DNA from: Poriferisodalis sp965208895
Lineage (GTDB): Bacteria > Actinomycetota > Acidimicrobiia > Acidimicrobiales > Poriferisodalaceae
Length of the DNA: 64,000 nt
Assembly (NCBI RefSeq): GCF_965208895.1
Contig: NZ_OZ242363.1
Location: forward strand, 3,720,001 to 3,784,000
Reading direction: 5' to 3'
Every line of letters begins with the position of its first letter. Position 1 is the first letter of the stretch. The notes beneath the pieces are model-generated. The model saw only the letters and a list, made by a program, of their open reading frames with translations. It had not been told where the DNA came from and searched no databases. Both the position numbers and the translations under genes were made by a program. Below are positions 7,432-15,212 of this stretch, piece after piece.

Positions 7432-8778
7432 TCACTTGGACTTGTGGCGTCCGGGGTGGCCGAGGCGCAGGATGCAGCGGGCCTGCGCTCGGGGCATCCA
7501 TTCGTTGCATCGGGGATTCAGTGGTCGGCGTTTCGCGATGTGCGAGGGCGGCACGCGGAATGGTTCAGCGGACTCGGGGCCGTGCGGCGCATTCGCTTCG
7601 TCGGTGGCTTGCCGCACTCCGGCAATGAAGTCGCTGTCGGCGTTGTGGCCGAACCGGTAGCTGCCGTCGTCGTCGATGCTGACGAGTTCGAGGTTCAGCA
7701 GTCGGATGCGCAGGTCGTGAAGGCTGTTCGGCAGCCGGCCGAGGTCGGCGGCGATGGCGCGAGCCGATGCGCTCCCGCCTTGGCGTGAGATGCTGAGCAG
7801 CATTCTTCGTTCTGCTTCGCTCAGCGAGGCCCAGGCTGGCTGATGCACTCGTTCGTCCATGGTCTCGCGGGTGAGTTCGACGGCGGCGTGCGCGTGATGG
7901 GTTTCGATGGTGCGGGCGGGCGCGTCGGCCAGCCGCCAGGCATTCGCTCCGAGAAGCTGCATCTGGTACGGAAGGCCAGAGGCCGCGGTGAGCAGCGTCT
8001 CGGCCGCGTCATTGGTGACGTATCCGCCGGCGTCGGCGATCGTGGTTCGAAGGAACGTCTCGATTTCGCTGCGTCGAAGCGGTTCCATGCCGTGCCGCGG
8101 GACGCGATGGAAGAAGGTGATCCGCTTGTCGGCCAAGATCGTGTTCTTGACGTCGAGCAGTCCGGCGCCGAGGAACGCCACCGGCAGCCTGCCGGTCATG
8201 GTGACGTGCTGCAGGTCGGCTGCGAGCCTGCGGATGTCGTCGCGTTCGGCGCTGTGAAGTTCGTCGGCCGCGATCAGCACACCGGTGCCTGCGGCGGCGG
8301 CGTGACGGCCGAGATGGGTCAGCAGCCGGCGTGTGTCCCATCGGGTGTCGATCCGGCGGACGGTCTCGCGGCGCATGCTCAAGCTCCCGAAGCCCAGCCG
8401 CGTCGCCTTCGAGACGGTTGTCGTGCGGTCGCGCAGATCGGCGACAGTCTCGGCCTCCTCGCTGATCGCATCGATCTCTGACCTGATGCGGTCGGCGATG
8501 CGTGCAGTGCTCGCGTCGACGCTCACGACGAGCCAGCCCGAGCTGCGGGCGCTGTCGGCGATGAGGGCCAGGGTGACGGTCTTGCCCGAGCCGCGGCTTC
8601 CCAGCAGCAGCGAGATGTAGCGGTCGTCGCTCGGGCCGCTCCGCAGGCCGTCGACGATCTCGGAGACAGCTCGATCGCGCCCTACGAAGACATGGGGCGC
8701 TCGGCCGAACCCTGGCGTGAACAGGCTCATCGATGCGGCAGGCGGCAGCGTGAGATCGAACTCTCGGTTCACATACAC
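7432..8778 (-). CDS. AAA ATPase with winged-helix and Zn-knuckle-like tail, paralogue 1
   Basis: The 448-residue product has Walker A GSRGSGKT (about 60-67), Walker B GVLIAADELHS (about 170), an ORC/Cdc6-like lid region, a winged-helix region (LSEAERRMLLSISRQGG, about 325-390), and a tail with the spacing C-x10-C-x5-H-x3-H at residues about 424-445. A homologue with the same layout lies at 42988-44253. The GTG at 8778 is the first start; ATG at 8730 (MSLFTPGF) aligns better with the paralogue and may be the real one. There is no strong ribosome-binding site. The exact function is unknown; it is not one of the named replication initiators. Confidence 0.8.
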   Translation of the reverse strand: MYVNREFDLTLPPAASMSLFTPGFGRAPHVFVGRDRAVSEIVDGLRSGPSDDRYISLLLGSRGSGKTVTLALIADSARSSGWLVVSVDASTARIADRIRSEIDAISEEAETVADLRDRTTTVSKATRLGFGSLSMRRETVRRIDTRWDTRRLLTHLGRHAAAAGTGVLIAADELHSAERDDIRRLAADLQHVTMTGRLPVAFLGAGLLDVKNTILADKRITFFHRVPRHGMEPLRRSEIETFLRTTIADAGGYVTNDAAETLLTAASGLPYQMQLLGANAWRLADAPARTIETHHAHAAVELTRETMDERVHQPAWASLSEAERRMLLSISRQGGSASARAIAADLGRLPNSLHDLRIRLLNLELVSIDDDGSYRFGHNADSDFIAGVRQATDEANAPHGPESAEPFRVPPSHIAKRRPLNPRCNEWMPRAQARCILRLGHPGRHKSK

Positions 8779-8833
8779 AATCTAGTTGCATAATGCACAA
8801 CCTCATGCCACAAATCATGTTCTCGTGCCACAA
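8776..8833 (-). promoter_or_regulatory. Four TTGTG repeats upstream of AAA ATPase 1
   Basis: On the plus strand CACAA begins at 8776, 8796, 8809 and 8829, i.e. spacing 20-13-20. Two of these are extended to the identical tgccacaaa. The same pentamer is arrayed ahead of the paralogue at 42931-42967. It is a candidate operator, possibly for the product itself. Confidence 0.45.
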
Positions 8834-8955
8834 ACTCTTCGGCTGGGGCAGCGCCGCCGCGTCGATGTCTGCACGAGCGTGCCTCGTCACGCGGCACGCG
8901 CCACCCTGCGTCCGATGACAGCGGCCGGTGTGATGGGTGTTGCTCTCCCGACCGA

Positions 8956-9387
8956 TCAGCTGGTGGCTGATGTCGGAGCGGCTGGCTCGGCCGGCTCGTT
9001 GCCGACGAGGAGATGGACGGGTTCTGCGTCGGGGTAGGTGGCGATTAAGTGGAGGTCGCCGCCTGTGGCTCGGACGAACGAACGCAGTGTCGACAGGAGC
9101 ATGTTGCTGCGGTGTTCCAGTCGGGAGACCTCCGATTGATCCATGTGCAGCTGCTCAGCGATGTGCTGCTGTGTCAGGGTGCGGGCCTTGCGCACCTGCG
9201 CCAGCGTGGCCTGGTGCTGGTCGATCTGGTCTCGTAGCGTCTCGTAGCGCGCTCGGGCTTCGGGGTGGGTTCGGATTCGTTCGAGCACCGGCCCCAGCGA
9301 GAGGTCCCGTGCCCATGCGTCTGGCGGCACATCATCGAGGCCCGCCGTGTCCACGGGATGCCGTTGCAGTCGATCGATGTCGTTCAC
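8956..9387 (-). CDS. XRE-family regulator, orphan HigA-like antitoxin
   Basis: The 143-residue product has an N-terminal linker, then LAQVRKARTLTQQHIAEQLH and MDQSEVSRLEHRSNMLLSTL (helix-turn-helix about residues 60-105), and a C-terminal strand region GGDLHLIATYPDAEPV. This pattern is typical of HigA-type antitoxins paired with HigB. No HigB-like gene lies upstream or downstream, so it is an orphan. Fragments of its 3' end occur three more times in the window. Confidence 0.85.
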   Translation of the reverse strand: MNDIDRLQRHPVDTAGLDDVPPDAWARDLSLGPVLERIRTHPEARARYETLRDQIDQHQATLAQVRKARTLTQQHIAEQLHMDQSEVSRLEHRSNMLLSTLRSFVRATGGDLHLIATYPDAEPVHLLVGNEPAEPAAPTSATS

Positions 9388-9555
9388 AGTGTCCTTCCTG
9401 AATCATCGCATGGCACTCAGGATCGCCGAGGTTCCTGCCATTGCGCTCCAGCGCTGCCGGCGATGTCACGCCCGGAGGTTGTGTGCGCGTGCTGCGGGTG
9501 TGCCTGCGATGGCGGATGGGTGCGTGAGTGCGCCTGCACCGCTTGTGTCTGTTGG

Positions 9556-9850
9556 CTATCGCTGTAGCCATCCCTGCCAATTGCTCACGTACCGTTGCAC
9601 GCTCTCCTTGGTGCAGTCAGCCATCAACTCGTCTGCTTCGAGTTTCGGGGTGCCATCGAGGCACATGCCCATGAGGGTCTCGTTGGGCACCGAAGGGTCA
9701 CGGTCGTTGCAAAGACACCAAAGCGCGTAGCGGCCTACACGCCTCTTGCACTCCGTCGCACTCGGCGGCGAAAGCTTCAATCTTCGAGTCCCACTCACCG
9801 CCGAACTGCCTGCGGTGACGCTCCCACCAAGACACGAGCGAAGCCTATTG
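9556..9850 (-). pseudogene. Frameshifted remnant of an unrecognised gene
   Basis: On the minus strand one frame reads SLVSWWERHRRQFGGEWDSK and IEAFAAECDGV, and near 9745 the protein-like sequence continues in another frame as GRYALWCLCNDRDPSVPNE, KLEADELMADCTKESVQRY and ends SNWQGWLQR. The composition looks like real protein in both parts, so I read it as one broken gene. I do not recognise the family. Confidence 0.4.
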
Positions 9851-9858
9851 CCAAGGCT

Positions 9859-9925
9859 CTGATGCGGTGGAGTTCTACGGCGTTGAGCGACATGGTGCGC
9901 TCGATGTCGGGATTGCTTTGGCGAC
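9859..9925 (-). pseudogene. Amidohydrolase 3'-end scar, copy 1
   Basis: The minus strand reads PDIERTMSLNAVELHRI, nearly the same as the end of the amidohydrolase at 22457-23629 (ADVERIMSLNAAELYRIDI). Only the last about 20 codons remain. A second such scar lies at 15445-15495. Confidence 0.65.
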
Positions 9926-9970
9926 GGCATGTTAACAACTGTTGTCAACACAGGCAGACTGGCTGTGTGA

Positions 9971-10123
9971 GGCTGCCGGGGCCTGCTGGTGCACGCCGAA
10001 TCCGACGACGCCCGAGCGTTCTGCCTGCATCTGATCCCGGGGTTCGAGCCGTCCCCGACCGACCCCCTGCATCTGCTCCTGATGATGAAAGACATCCGCC
10101 GCACGGGTTCTGCGTCGGGGTAG
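9971..10123 (+). pseudogene. GNAT toxin 3' fragment
   Basis: The frame reads GCRGLLVHAESDDARAFCLH, then GFEPSPTDPLHLLLMMKDI, and ends RRTGSASG, matching the last 51 codons of the TacT-type gene at 6148-6672. Its 3' end carries the same fusion to an antisense XRE antitoxin fragment as the intact gene. No start or acetyl-CoA site remains. Confidence 0.85.
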
Positions 10124-10195
10124 GTGGCGATCAGGTGGAGGTCGCCGCCTGTGGCACTCACGAACGAGCGCAGTGTCGACAGCAGCGCTCTTGAC
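10103..10195 (-). pseudogene. XRE antitoxin 3' fragment, copy C
   Basis: The minus strand reads STLRSFVSATGGDLHLIATY then PDAEPV. It is identical in sequence to the equivalent part of copy A because it is the left end of the duplicated 834-bp block, but its left junction (to GNAT sequence) matches copy B. Confidence 0.75.
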
Positions 10196-10298
10196 TGCTC
10201 TCAGCGTCACGCCGCCGAGCTCGCGAGACAGCCTGCGTGGATGCCCGCTTCCGGGCGCGTGCGGGTGCTCATGAGTGGTATCGCGATATTATGATCTC

Positions 10299-10508
10299 AT
10301 GACAAGACAGACGACGGTCCGGCTGCCGGACGATCTGGCGCAGGAGGCTGAGGTTGTCGCCCGGGTCCAGGGTTCGAGCATGAATCAGCTCATTGTCGAC
10401 TCGTTGCGCGCCGAGATCGGGCGGGTACGCGCAGACGACGACTTCACGTCCACGGCCAAACGTCTGCTTGAGAGAGATCGCGAGCTGCTTGAGCGGCTCG
10501 CGCGGTGA
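10299..10508 (+). CDS. Ribbon-helix-helix antitoxin (Fic/Doc partner), copy 2
   Basis: Same 69-residue protein and same DNA as the gene at 2647-2856, including the upstream AT-rich stretch. The GTGA overlap with the toxin frame is kept. The toxin downstream is frameshifted, so this antitoxin may now act only as a DNA-binding regulator or cross-silence relatives elsewhere. Confidence 0.85.
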   Translation: MTRQTTVRLPDDLAQEAEVVARVQGSSMNQLIVDSLRAEIGRVRADDDFTSTAKRLLERDRELLERLAR

Positions 10509-10901
10509 CCCGGTATCTGAGCATCGCTGAGTACTTCTGGCTTGCCGAGCAGGTCACCGGAATTCGGGCTGAAGAGCTGTCCGATTGCTCGTGTCGAATT
10601 GGCGGATTCGGCGCTGCACGCCCCGCAAGCGAGCTTTGGCGGGACGGACTTCTACTCGGACTTGATGGACAAGGCAGCGGTGCTCTGCTGGCGCTTGGCG
10701 CGCAACCATCCGCTGCCAGATGGCAACAAGCGAGCAGCTTGGGCAGCACTCGTCATGTTCATCGATCTCAATGGCGGACGCTGGGATCCCGATCCACCAG
10801 ATGTAGACGACGCAGAGCACACAATGCTCGCCGTGGCAGCCGGCGACATCGACGAGGACTCCCTCGCAGGGTGGCTCCGCGAGCGGGTCACATTCGCCTG
10901 A
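10505..10901 (+). pseudogene. Fic/Doc-family toxin with frameshift, copy 2
   Basis: Same structure and same extra base near 10580 as copy 1: the N-terminus runs in the GTG frame, while the catalytic part with ARNHPLPDGNKRAAW is one frame over. A few substitutions separate the catalytic halves of the two copies (for example DDAEHTML against DDAEQTML). Because both copies share the lesion, the frameshift came before the duplication. Confidence 0.8.
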
Positions 10902-10949
10902 GCAAAGGGGCTGCGCGGGGTCACGGAGCGCGAGATCGGTGCAGCGCTC

Positions 10950-11130
10950 TCAGCGCGAGACTACGCAGAACTCCGAGCCTTCAGGGTCAGCCATGACGGT
11001 TGCCCGTAAGCCCAAGTGCCCGGCGGTCTCCTCCGCAGCGGCACAAGCATGCTCGCGCCCAATGCCACAAGGCGCGCAACCTCGGTGCCCATGTCACCGG
11101 TGAACAGGTCCAGATGCGCCCGTAGATCGA
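10950..11130 (-). pseudogene. VOC (glyoxalase-like) 3' fragment with frameshift
   Basis: The minus strand reads DLRAHLDLFTGDMGTEVARL and VALGASMLVP, then loses frame at a missing base near 11035 and continues toward the same end (EFCVVSR-like) as the intact VOC gene at 12346-12768. About the last 60 codons are present. The stretch from 11131 to 11398 holds nothing I can assign; base composition drops sharply near 11340, which suggests a junction. Confidence 0.75.
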
Positions 11131-11398
11131 CGGCCGCCGGACCCTCGAGGGAAAGGCTGCGGTGTGCGCCCGACTGCGGCCCGACACGAACCGGTTCGCC
11201 GGTCCCGCCCAGTCCGCCTACCCAGCACTGCGCAGCCCGAGCCATCGCGTCGCCCGCCTCGGCGCCGAACTCCGACGCGAACTCGACCGGCTGGTCGCAT
11301 CCGCCGCGCCCGTGGCCGTGTCGCGTCTGGGATGCGGTTGGCGACCTGACAAAGTTTTGGACGAAAGGGAAGATACCGCATATTATTCATGGGAATCC

Positions 11399-11551
11399 AT
11401 GAATGCGACACCATATGTACTCTGTGACGGCACTTCTACGTCAGCGTTTCGCGCCCGAAATAAGGTGGAGATTACCTTTAATGACGGCAGGACGCTAACT
11501 CTGTGGCCCCATCGAGAGACTCCGTGGCACTGGTACCGTTGCAGTGTGTAG
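11399..11551 (+). CDS. Small hypothetical protein, 50 residues
   Basis: ATG at 11399 opens a 50-residue frame beginning MNATPYVLCDGTSTSAFRAR and containing VEITFNDGRTLTLWPHRETP. It lies in AT-richer DNA than its surroundings and its stop overlaps the GTG of the next gene by 8 bases, so the two look like a small operon. The family is unrecognised; an open frame extends further upstream, so it might also be the tail of a longer broken gene. Confidence 0.4.
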   Translation: MNATPYVLCDGTSTSAFRARNKVEITFNDGRTLTLWPHRETPWHWYRCSV

Positions 11552-12038
11552 ACTAGTCTGCGCGTTCCGCCGCTTCTTCACAAGGCGTATCCTTGAGGAC
11601 GACGGGTACCCTCACGAACATCTCTCGGCCCATATTCGGGCGATTGCATCATTGCCAGGGCCGACTGAGGGATTTGTGGCGCTGTGGGCCGGTGAAGATG
11701 GTCATTCGGAAGAGCAATTCATCGAAACTCCGACTATGGGCCTTCCCGCGAGTGACACCAATAACTCGCTTCTGCTCTGTCCACCCTCGCCTGGCTCCTA
11801 CAATATGCTCAGACGGGCGCTGTATTTGTGTCTTGACGCGTTTCGCGCCAATCCTGCTGGTATGCTCGTGGAATTATGGGCCGAGGCTGACGACATATCC
11901 AATGACCCGATGCCGCCGGAAGAAGAGCCAATTGGACTCACTGCCGGGGCTCGTCGCCAGATTGACAGCGACACGTTTGTCGACGGCACGATAACCGTTC
12001 GCCGATACAAATATCCAGAGTTGCTGGCCGCGATGTGA
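11544..12038 (+). CDS. Hypothetical protein, 164 residues
   Basis: The GTG-start product has a basic N-terminus (FRRFFTRRILEDDGYPHEH), a middle with LPGPTEGFVALWAGEDGHSE and a C-terminus ending TVRRYKYPELLAAM. There are no signal peptide, membrane segments or motifs I know. Base composition and codon use are clearly less GC-rich than the flanks, indicating recent acquisition. Overlap with the 50-residue gene suggests coupling; a toxin/immunity pair is possible but not shown. Confidence 0.55.
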   Translation: MCRLVCAFRRFFTRRILEDDGYPHEHLSAHIRAIASLPGPTEGFVALWAGEDGHSEEQFIETPTMGLPASDTNNSLLLCPPSPGSYNMLRRALYLCLDAFRANPAGMLVELWAEADDISNDPMPPEEEPIGLTAGARRQIDSDTFVDGTITVRRYKYPELLAAM

Positions 12039-12134
12039 GCGGGATCTCCAGTCCAATTGTGCGGCGTCGCGGTCCCGGTGTCGACTGCGTCGCCCACGCA
12101 TGCACGCGGTGGGATCGGGCGCGCTGCGCTTCTC

Positions 12135-12335
12135 CTATTCGGCGGCGGTAACAGCCCGCTCGTTGTCGTGCGCCTCGACATTAGCGATCCGGCTGTGGTC
12201 GCCCACGGTGATATGCAAATGCATACTTGGTTGCTGTTTATATGTGCATGTAGTTATGAGCCTGGGCGGCGCGCGGCCGTGGACCCGCCAGCAGCAGGCT
12301 TGGGGCACCTTGGCGACCTTCTTCGCGTCAACGTG
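12135..12335 (-). mobile_element. IS481-family transposase fragment
   Basis: The minus-strand frame reads HVDAKKVAKVPQACCWRVHG, then HLHITVGDHSRIANVEAHDN and ERAVTAAE. This is the DDE integrase core region of IS481-type transposases (DxKK, WRVHGR, V.DHSR.A.VE...DE). Both ends of the gene are gone and a stop follows directly. Inverted repeats are not evident. Confidence 0.75.
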
Positions 12336-12345
12336 GGTCTGGTCG

Positions 12346-12768
12346 TCAGCGGGAGACGACGCAGAACTCGGAACCCTCCGGGTCAGCCATGACGGTCGCC
12401 CGGAATCCCAAGTGCCCGGCGGTCTCCTCCGCGGCCGGCACCAGCACGCTCGCGCCCAATGCCACCAGGCGGGCAACTTCGCTGTCCATGTCACCGGTGA
12501 ACAGGTCCAGATGCGCCCGCAGCTTTGCTGTCTTGGCCTCGGGCACTCGCTGGATGGTCAGGTGGTTGAGCATGCGACTGCTCCCGCCCCCATCGGACAG
12601 CGTGATGTACGGGCGGCCGTCGCCGACTCGTCGTGCGAAGCCGAGCGCTGCCTGCCAGAAGTCGGCGATGCGCTCGGGGTCGGCGCAGTCGATCGTCACG
12701 CCCACCGCCCGCAGCTGTGGGCCAGCCTCCGCAGCGCCGCCAGTCGTCTCAGGGGCAGATTCGCTCAT
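12346..12768 (-). CDS. VOC-superfamily (glyoxalase/bleomycin-resistance-like) protein
   Basis: The 140-residue product reads LRAVGVTIDCADPERIADFW, then HLTIQRVPEAKTAKLRAHLD, LFTGDMDSEVARLVALGASV and ends MADPEGSEFCVVSR. This is the standard single VOC unit of small actinobacterial proteins, often metal-dependent enzymes or resistance proteins of unknown substrate. The 3' third has a broken copy at 10950-11130. Confidence 0.88.
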   Translation of the reverse strand: MSESAPETTGGAAEAGPQLRAVGVTIDCADPERIADFWQAALGFARRVGDGRPYITLSDGGGSSRMLNHLTIQRVPEAKTAKLRAHLDLFTGDMDSEVARLVALGASVLVPAAEETAGHLGFRATVMADPEGSEFCVVSR

Positions 12769-12779
12769 GGCAGCGGAAC

Positions 12780-13553
12780 CTACTGCACCCGCTCGGTGCC
12801 CTCAGCGGCGGGCAACCCAGGATCGCAGACGAAGCGGATGGCCGGAATCTTGAGTTCCTCCAGCGACACCGAGCAGCTCACGACCCAATAGGGATCAAGC
12901 AGCGGCTGCCCCCAAGCGCCGGCGTCGAACGCGTCGATTCGGGCGGCGAGCCGCTCGACCCGCGACGGATCGTGATGGGTCTCGACCTGCACGAGCCGGA
13001 GCCCCAAGGGCGTGTGCGCCAGGTTCATCGAGCCGACGTGTTGGAGGTCGCCGACTGACAGCGGATCAGGGTCGAGCGCACTCAGCACAAGCATCGGCCC
13101 CGCACCGTTGCGAGCGGCTGTGGCGCTGTGGGCCTCGCCGGCCGGGGCGACAGCCAGATCGACACCGTTGTAGTGGCGGCGCATCGCGACCTCGGCTGGC
13201 CGCGCAGGAAAGCCCAGCTGTGACCGCAAGCCGGCGACAGCATCGTCGGTGGATGCAGCTGCGCCCACGCAGAACGTCCGGGCGCGTGCACCGCTGCGAC
13301 ACACGATGCGGACGAACGCTGCGCTGAACGCCCCCCACGGGCTCTCGGACACGTCCCATGCCTCCAGCGACATGGCTGGCGGCACGATGGGGTGCAGCCC
13401 CGGCGGCAGCACGGCTTCACGCGCCGGGCGCCGCAACTCAGCGACCAACGACAGGCTGGTCACCCCGGCGAGCCGGACCGGCTCGGAGCTGAATGCGGAG
13501 ATCTGCGGCGCATCCGCGGCCAGCTCGTCGACTGAAGCAGTCCCCGAGATCAT
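12780..13553 (-). CDS. Acetoacetate decarboxylase-like fold protein
   Basis: I start at the ATG at 13553 because it overlaps the upstream monooxygenase stop as ATGA; the product is 257 residues. It contains LPPGLHPIVPPAMSLEAWDV, SESPWGAFSAAFVRIVCRSG and ARTFCVGAAAST, the pattern of the acetoacetate decarboxylase-like superfamily. I cannot point to the catalytic lysine of true decarboxylases, so it may be a non-decarboxylating member. It is co-transcribed with the flavin monooxygenase and probably acts on the same substrate. Confidence 0.65.
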   Translation of the reverse strand: MISGTASVDELAADAPQISAFSSEPVRLAGVTSLSLVAELRRPAREAVLPPGLHPIVPPAMSLEAWDVSESPWGAFSAAFVRIVCRSGARARTFCVGAAASTDDAVAGLRSQLGFPARPAEVAMRRHYNGVDLAVAPAGEAHSATAARNGAGPMLVLSALDPDPLSVGDLQHVGSMNLAHTPLGLRLVQVETHHDPSRVERLAARIDAFDAGAWGQPLLDPYWVVSCSVSLEELKIPAIRFVCDPGLPAAEGTERVQ

Positions 13554-14755
13554 CGGCTCGCCCCCGCTGCTGCTGTCGACGGCTCGGCCGCGCCAGTTGA
13601 GCCGACATCGGGCACGGTGGTCGGCGCCTCCACTCGGGCTGCCCGCTCGGCCGGAGTCTGGAACTGCGGGATCACCTCGGTGGCGAACAGCCGCAGGCTG
13701 TCGAGGACCTGCTCCTGGGGGATCATCTCCATGGCGTTGAGCAGGAAATTGATGCCGCCGACCCCGACGTCCTCCCACTTGCGGATCGTCCGCACGAGAT
13801 GGTCGGGATCGCCGATGCCGACGCCTTCGGGCAGGCCTTTGGCCACGCTCGGATCATCGGCCGCCGCGTTGCCATTGGGGGTGCCGCGGCTGCGCAACGC
13901 TGCGCCCGCGTTGCCGAGCGTCTGATACGCCCGTGTCGGGTACGCCTCACGGGTGAAATACAGGTGCGCGTTCGACATGGAAAACGCGCCCACCATCGGC
14001 AGGCCCAGCGCCGCTGCCTGGCGGTAGTCCTCGTGGCAGTACAAGAAGTTGAGCGTGTGAACCTGGTCGTTCACGAAGCTGCCGACCGGATCGCAATCGG
14101 CAATCCGGCGGTGATACTCGGCAGTGCGCCGTTCCTGCTCGGCGAACGGCGCAGCGCTCACGCCCAAGCAGCCCAGTCCCCGCTCGGCAGCGTCCAGCTC
14201 GGTGCCGGGCGTGGTGACCGTCACCCACATCGGCGGATGCGGCTCCTGGAACGGCTTGGGGATGACATTGCGCGCCGGCATCTCGAAGCGGGCACCCTCC
14301 CAGCCGAAGTCGTCTTGCGTCCACATCTGGGGGATCACCCGAACGAACTCGTCCCACGTCTTCTTGGTGTCGTCGGGGTCCGCGCAGAACCCGCCGAGCT
14401 CGGTCCACGTGCTCGACCGAGCGGTGCCCAGCTCCAGGCGACCGCCCGAGATGATGTCGAGCGCTGCGGCCCGCTCGGCCACCCGGATCGGATTGTTCAT
14501 CTCGGGCACGCACACCACCGCGCCGTGACCCACCCGGATGCGCTGGGTCTGCGCAGCAACCGCCGTCAGGAACACCTCGGGAGCGGGACAGTGCGAGTAT
14601 TCCTCCAAGAAGTGATGCTCCACCGCCCACACGTGGTCGAACCCCAGCTCGTCGGCCGCCCGGCACTGCTCGAGCGCGTTGTGGTACGTCAGCCACTCGT
14701 TGACCCGGCTGAACGGCCGCGGCACCGACAACTCGTAGAAGATCCCGAATTTCAT
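13550..14755 (-). CDS. Luciferase-like (LLM class) flavin-dependent monooxygenase
   Basis: The 401-residue product begins MKFGIFYELSVPRPFS and carries GFDHVWAVEHHFLEEYSHCP, IRVGHGAVVCVPEMNNPIRV and AERAAALDIISGGRLELGTA, the F420/FMN-binding TIM-barrel signature of bacterial-luciferase-like oxidoreductases. The C-terminal about 30 residues are Ala/Pro/Thr rich. It is the first gene of a two-gene operon with the decarboxylase-like protein. Substrate unknown. Confidence 0.92.
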   Translation of the reverse strand: MKFGIFYELSVPRPFSRVNEWLTYHNALEQCRAADELGFDHVWAVEHHFLEEYSHCPAPEVFLTAVAAQTQRIRVGHGAVVCVPEMNNPIRVAERAAALDIISGGRLELGTARSSTWTELGGFCADPDDTKKTWDEFVRVIPQMWTQDDFGWEGARFEMPARNVIPKPFQEPHPPMWVTVTTPGTELDAAERGLGCLGVSAAPFAEQERRTAEYHRRIADCDPVGSFVNDQVHTLNFLYCHEDYRQAAALGLPMVGAFSMSNAHLYFTREAYPTRAYQTLGNAGAALRSRGTPNGNAAADDPSVAKGLPEGVGIGDPDHLVRTIRKWEDVGVGGINFLLNAMEMIPQEQVLDSLRLFATEVIPQFQTPAERAARVEAPTTVPDVGSTGAAEPSTAAAGASR

Positions 14756-14896
14756 CGTGCTGTTCTAGCCCAGCAGCGTCAACCGTCGTCGGCCCGCTGA
14801 CCGCTGCCCTCGACCCCAGGCGACGTTGCAGCTCTCGATGCAAACAAGGCCGATGTCGAGAGACCGAGTCTTCATGCACCGGTTGCGTGTGAAGGG

Positions 14897-14915
14897 AATA
14901 AAATAAAATAAAATA
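14897..14915. repeat. AATAA pentamer tandem repeat upstream of hicA
   Basis: The stretch is three consecutive AATAA units plus AATAG in otherwise GC-rich DNA, 35 bases before the hicA start. Position and composition put it at or near the promoter. Copy number could change by slippage. Confidence 0.6.
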
Positions 14916-14950
14916 GACTGACACTAATCTAAAGCTGTATCACTAGACGA

Positions 14951-15190
14951 ATGGCACTTCCGGTCTCGAGGTTTCCTGCCCTGAAGCCCGACCGTGTGCT
15001 TCGACTGCTCCGACAGGTCGGCTATCAGAAAGTCCGCCAGAGAGGCTCGCATATCTTGTTGCGGGCAGAAGGAAGACAAACGATCACCCTCTCGATGCAC
15101 AAGGGCAGGACGGTGAAGCCCAAGCACCTGCGGGCGATGCTGGTCGAGAGGGTGGGGCTGACCGAGGACGAGATCGAGGCGTTACTCTGA
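14951..15190 (+). CDS. hicA: HicA-type toxin
   Basis: The 79-residue product has the HicA double-stranded-RNA-binding fold: VLRLLRQVGYQKVRQRGSHI, with the catalytic His at residue 34 in RGSH, then TVKPKHLRAMLVERVGLTED. HicA cleaves mRNA. The N-terminus is about 10 residues longer than usual, so a later start is possible, but only ATG at 14951 lies in a sensible position. Confidence 0.9.
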   Translation: MALPVSRFPALKPDRVLRLLRQVGYQKVRQRGSHILLRAEGRQTITLSMHKGRTVKPKHLRAMLVERVGLTEDEIEALL

Positions 15191-15212
15191 ATTTCCCAAC
15201 GGAGGGCATGGC

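Larger units (their letters stand above)
10103..10936. repeat. 834-bp segmental duplication, copy 2
   Basis: Matches 2451-3284 (offset 7652). Differences I see are single bases in the Fic coding part (for example tgcactcg/agcactcg, gaacagaca/gagcacaca) and caatgg/caaagg just after its stop. The right flank here is a VOC gene fragment, whereas in copy 1 it is the Phd-VapC scar. Confidence 0.95.

Noticed and set aside
9388..9560. HigB-like toxin partner for the XRE gene
   Set aside because: The only minus-strand frame upstream is Arg/His-rich with no RelE/HigB pattern; the XRE gene is treated as an orphan.
12100..12891. 263-codon plus-strand frame over the IS481 remnant and VOC gene
   Set aside because: It runs antisense to two identifiable minus-strand coding segments and has no family features.
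13799..14800. 333-codon plus-strand frame opposite the luciferase-like gene
   Set aside because: Antisense of a well supported gene; composition is Arg/His/Gly-rich as expected for a GC-rich shadow.
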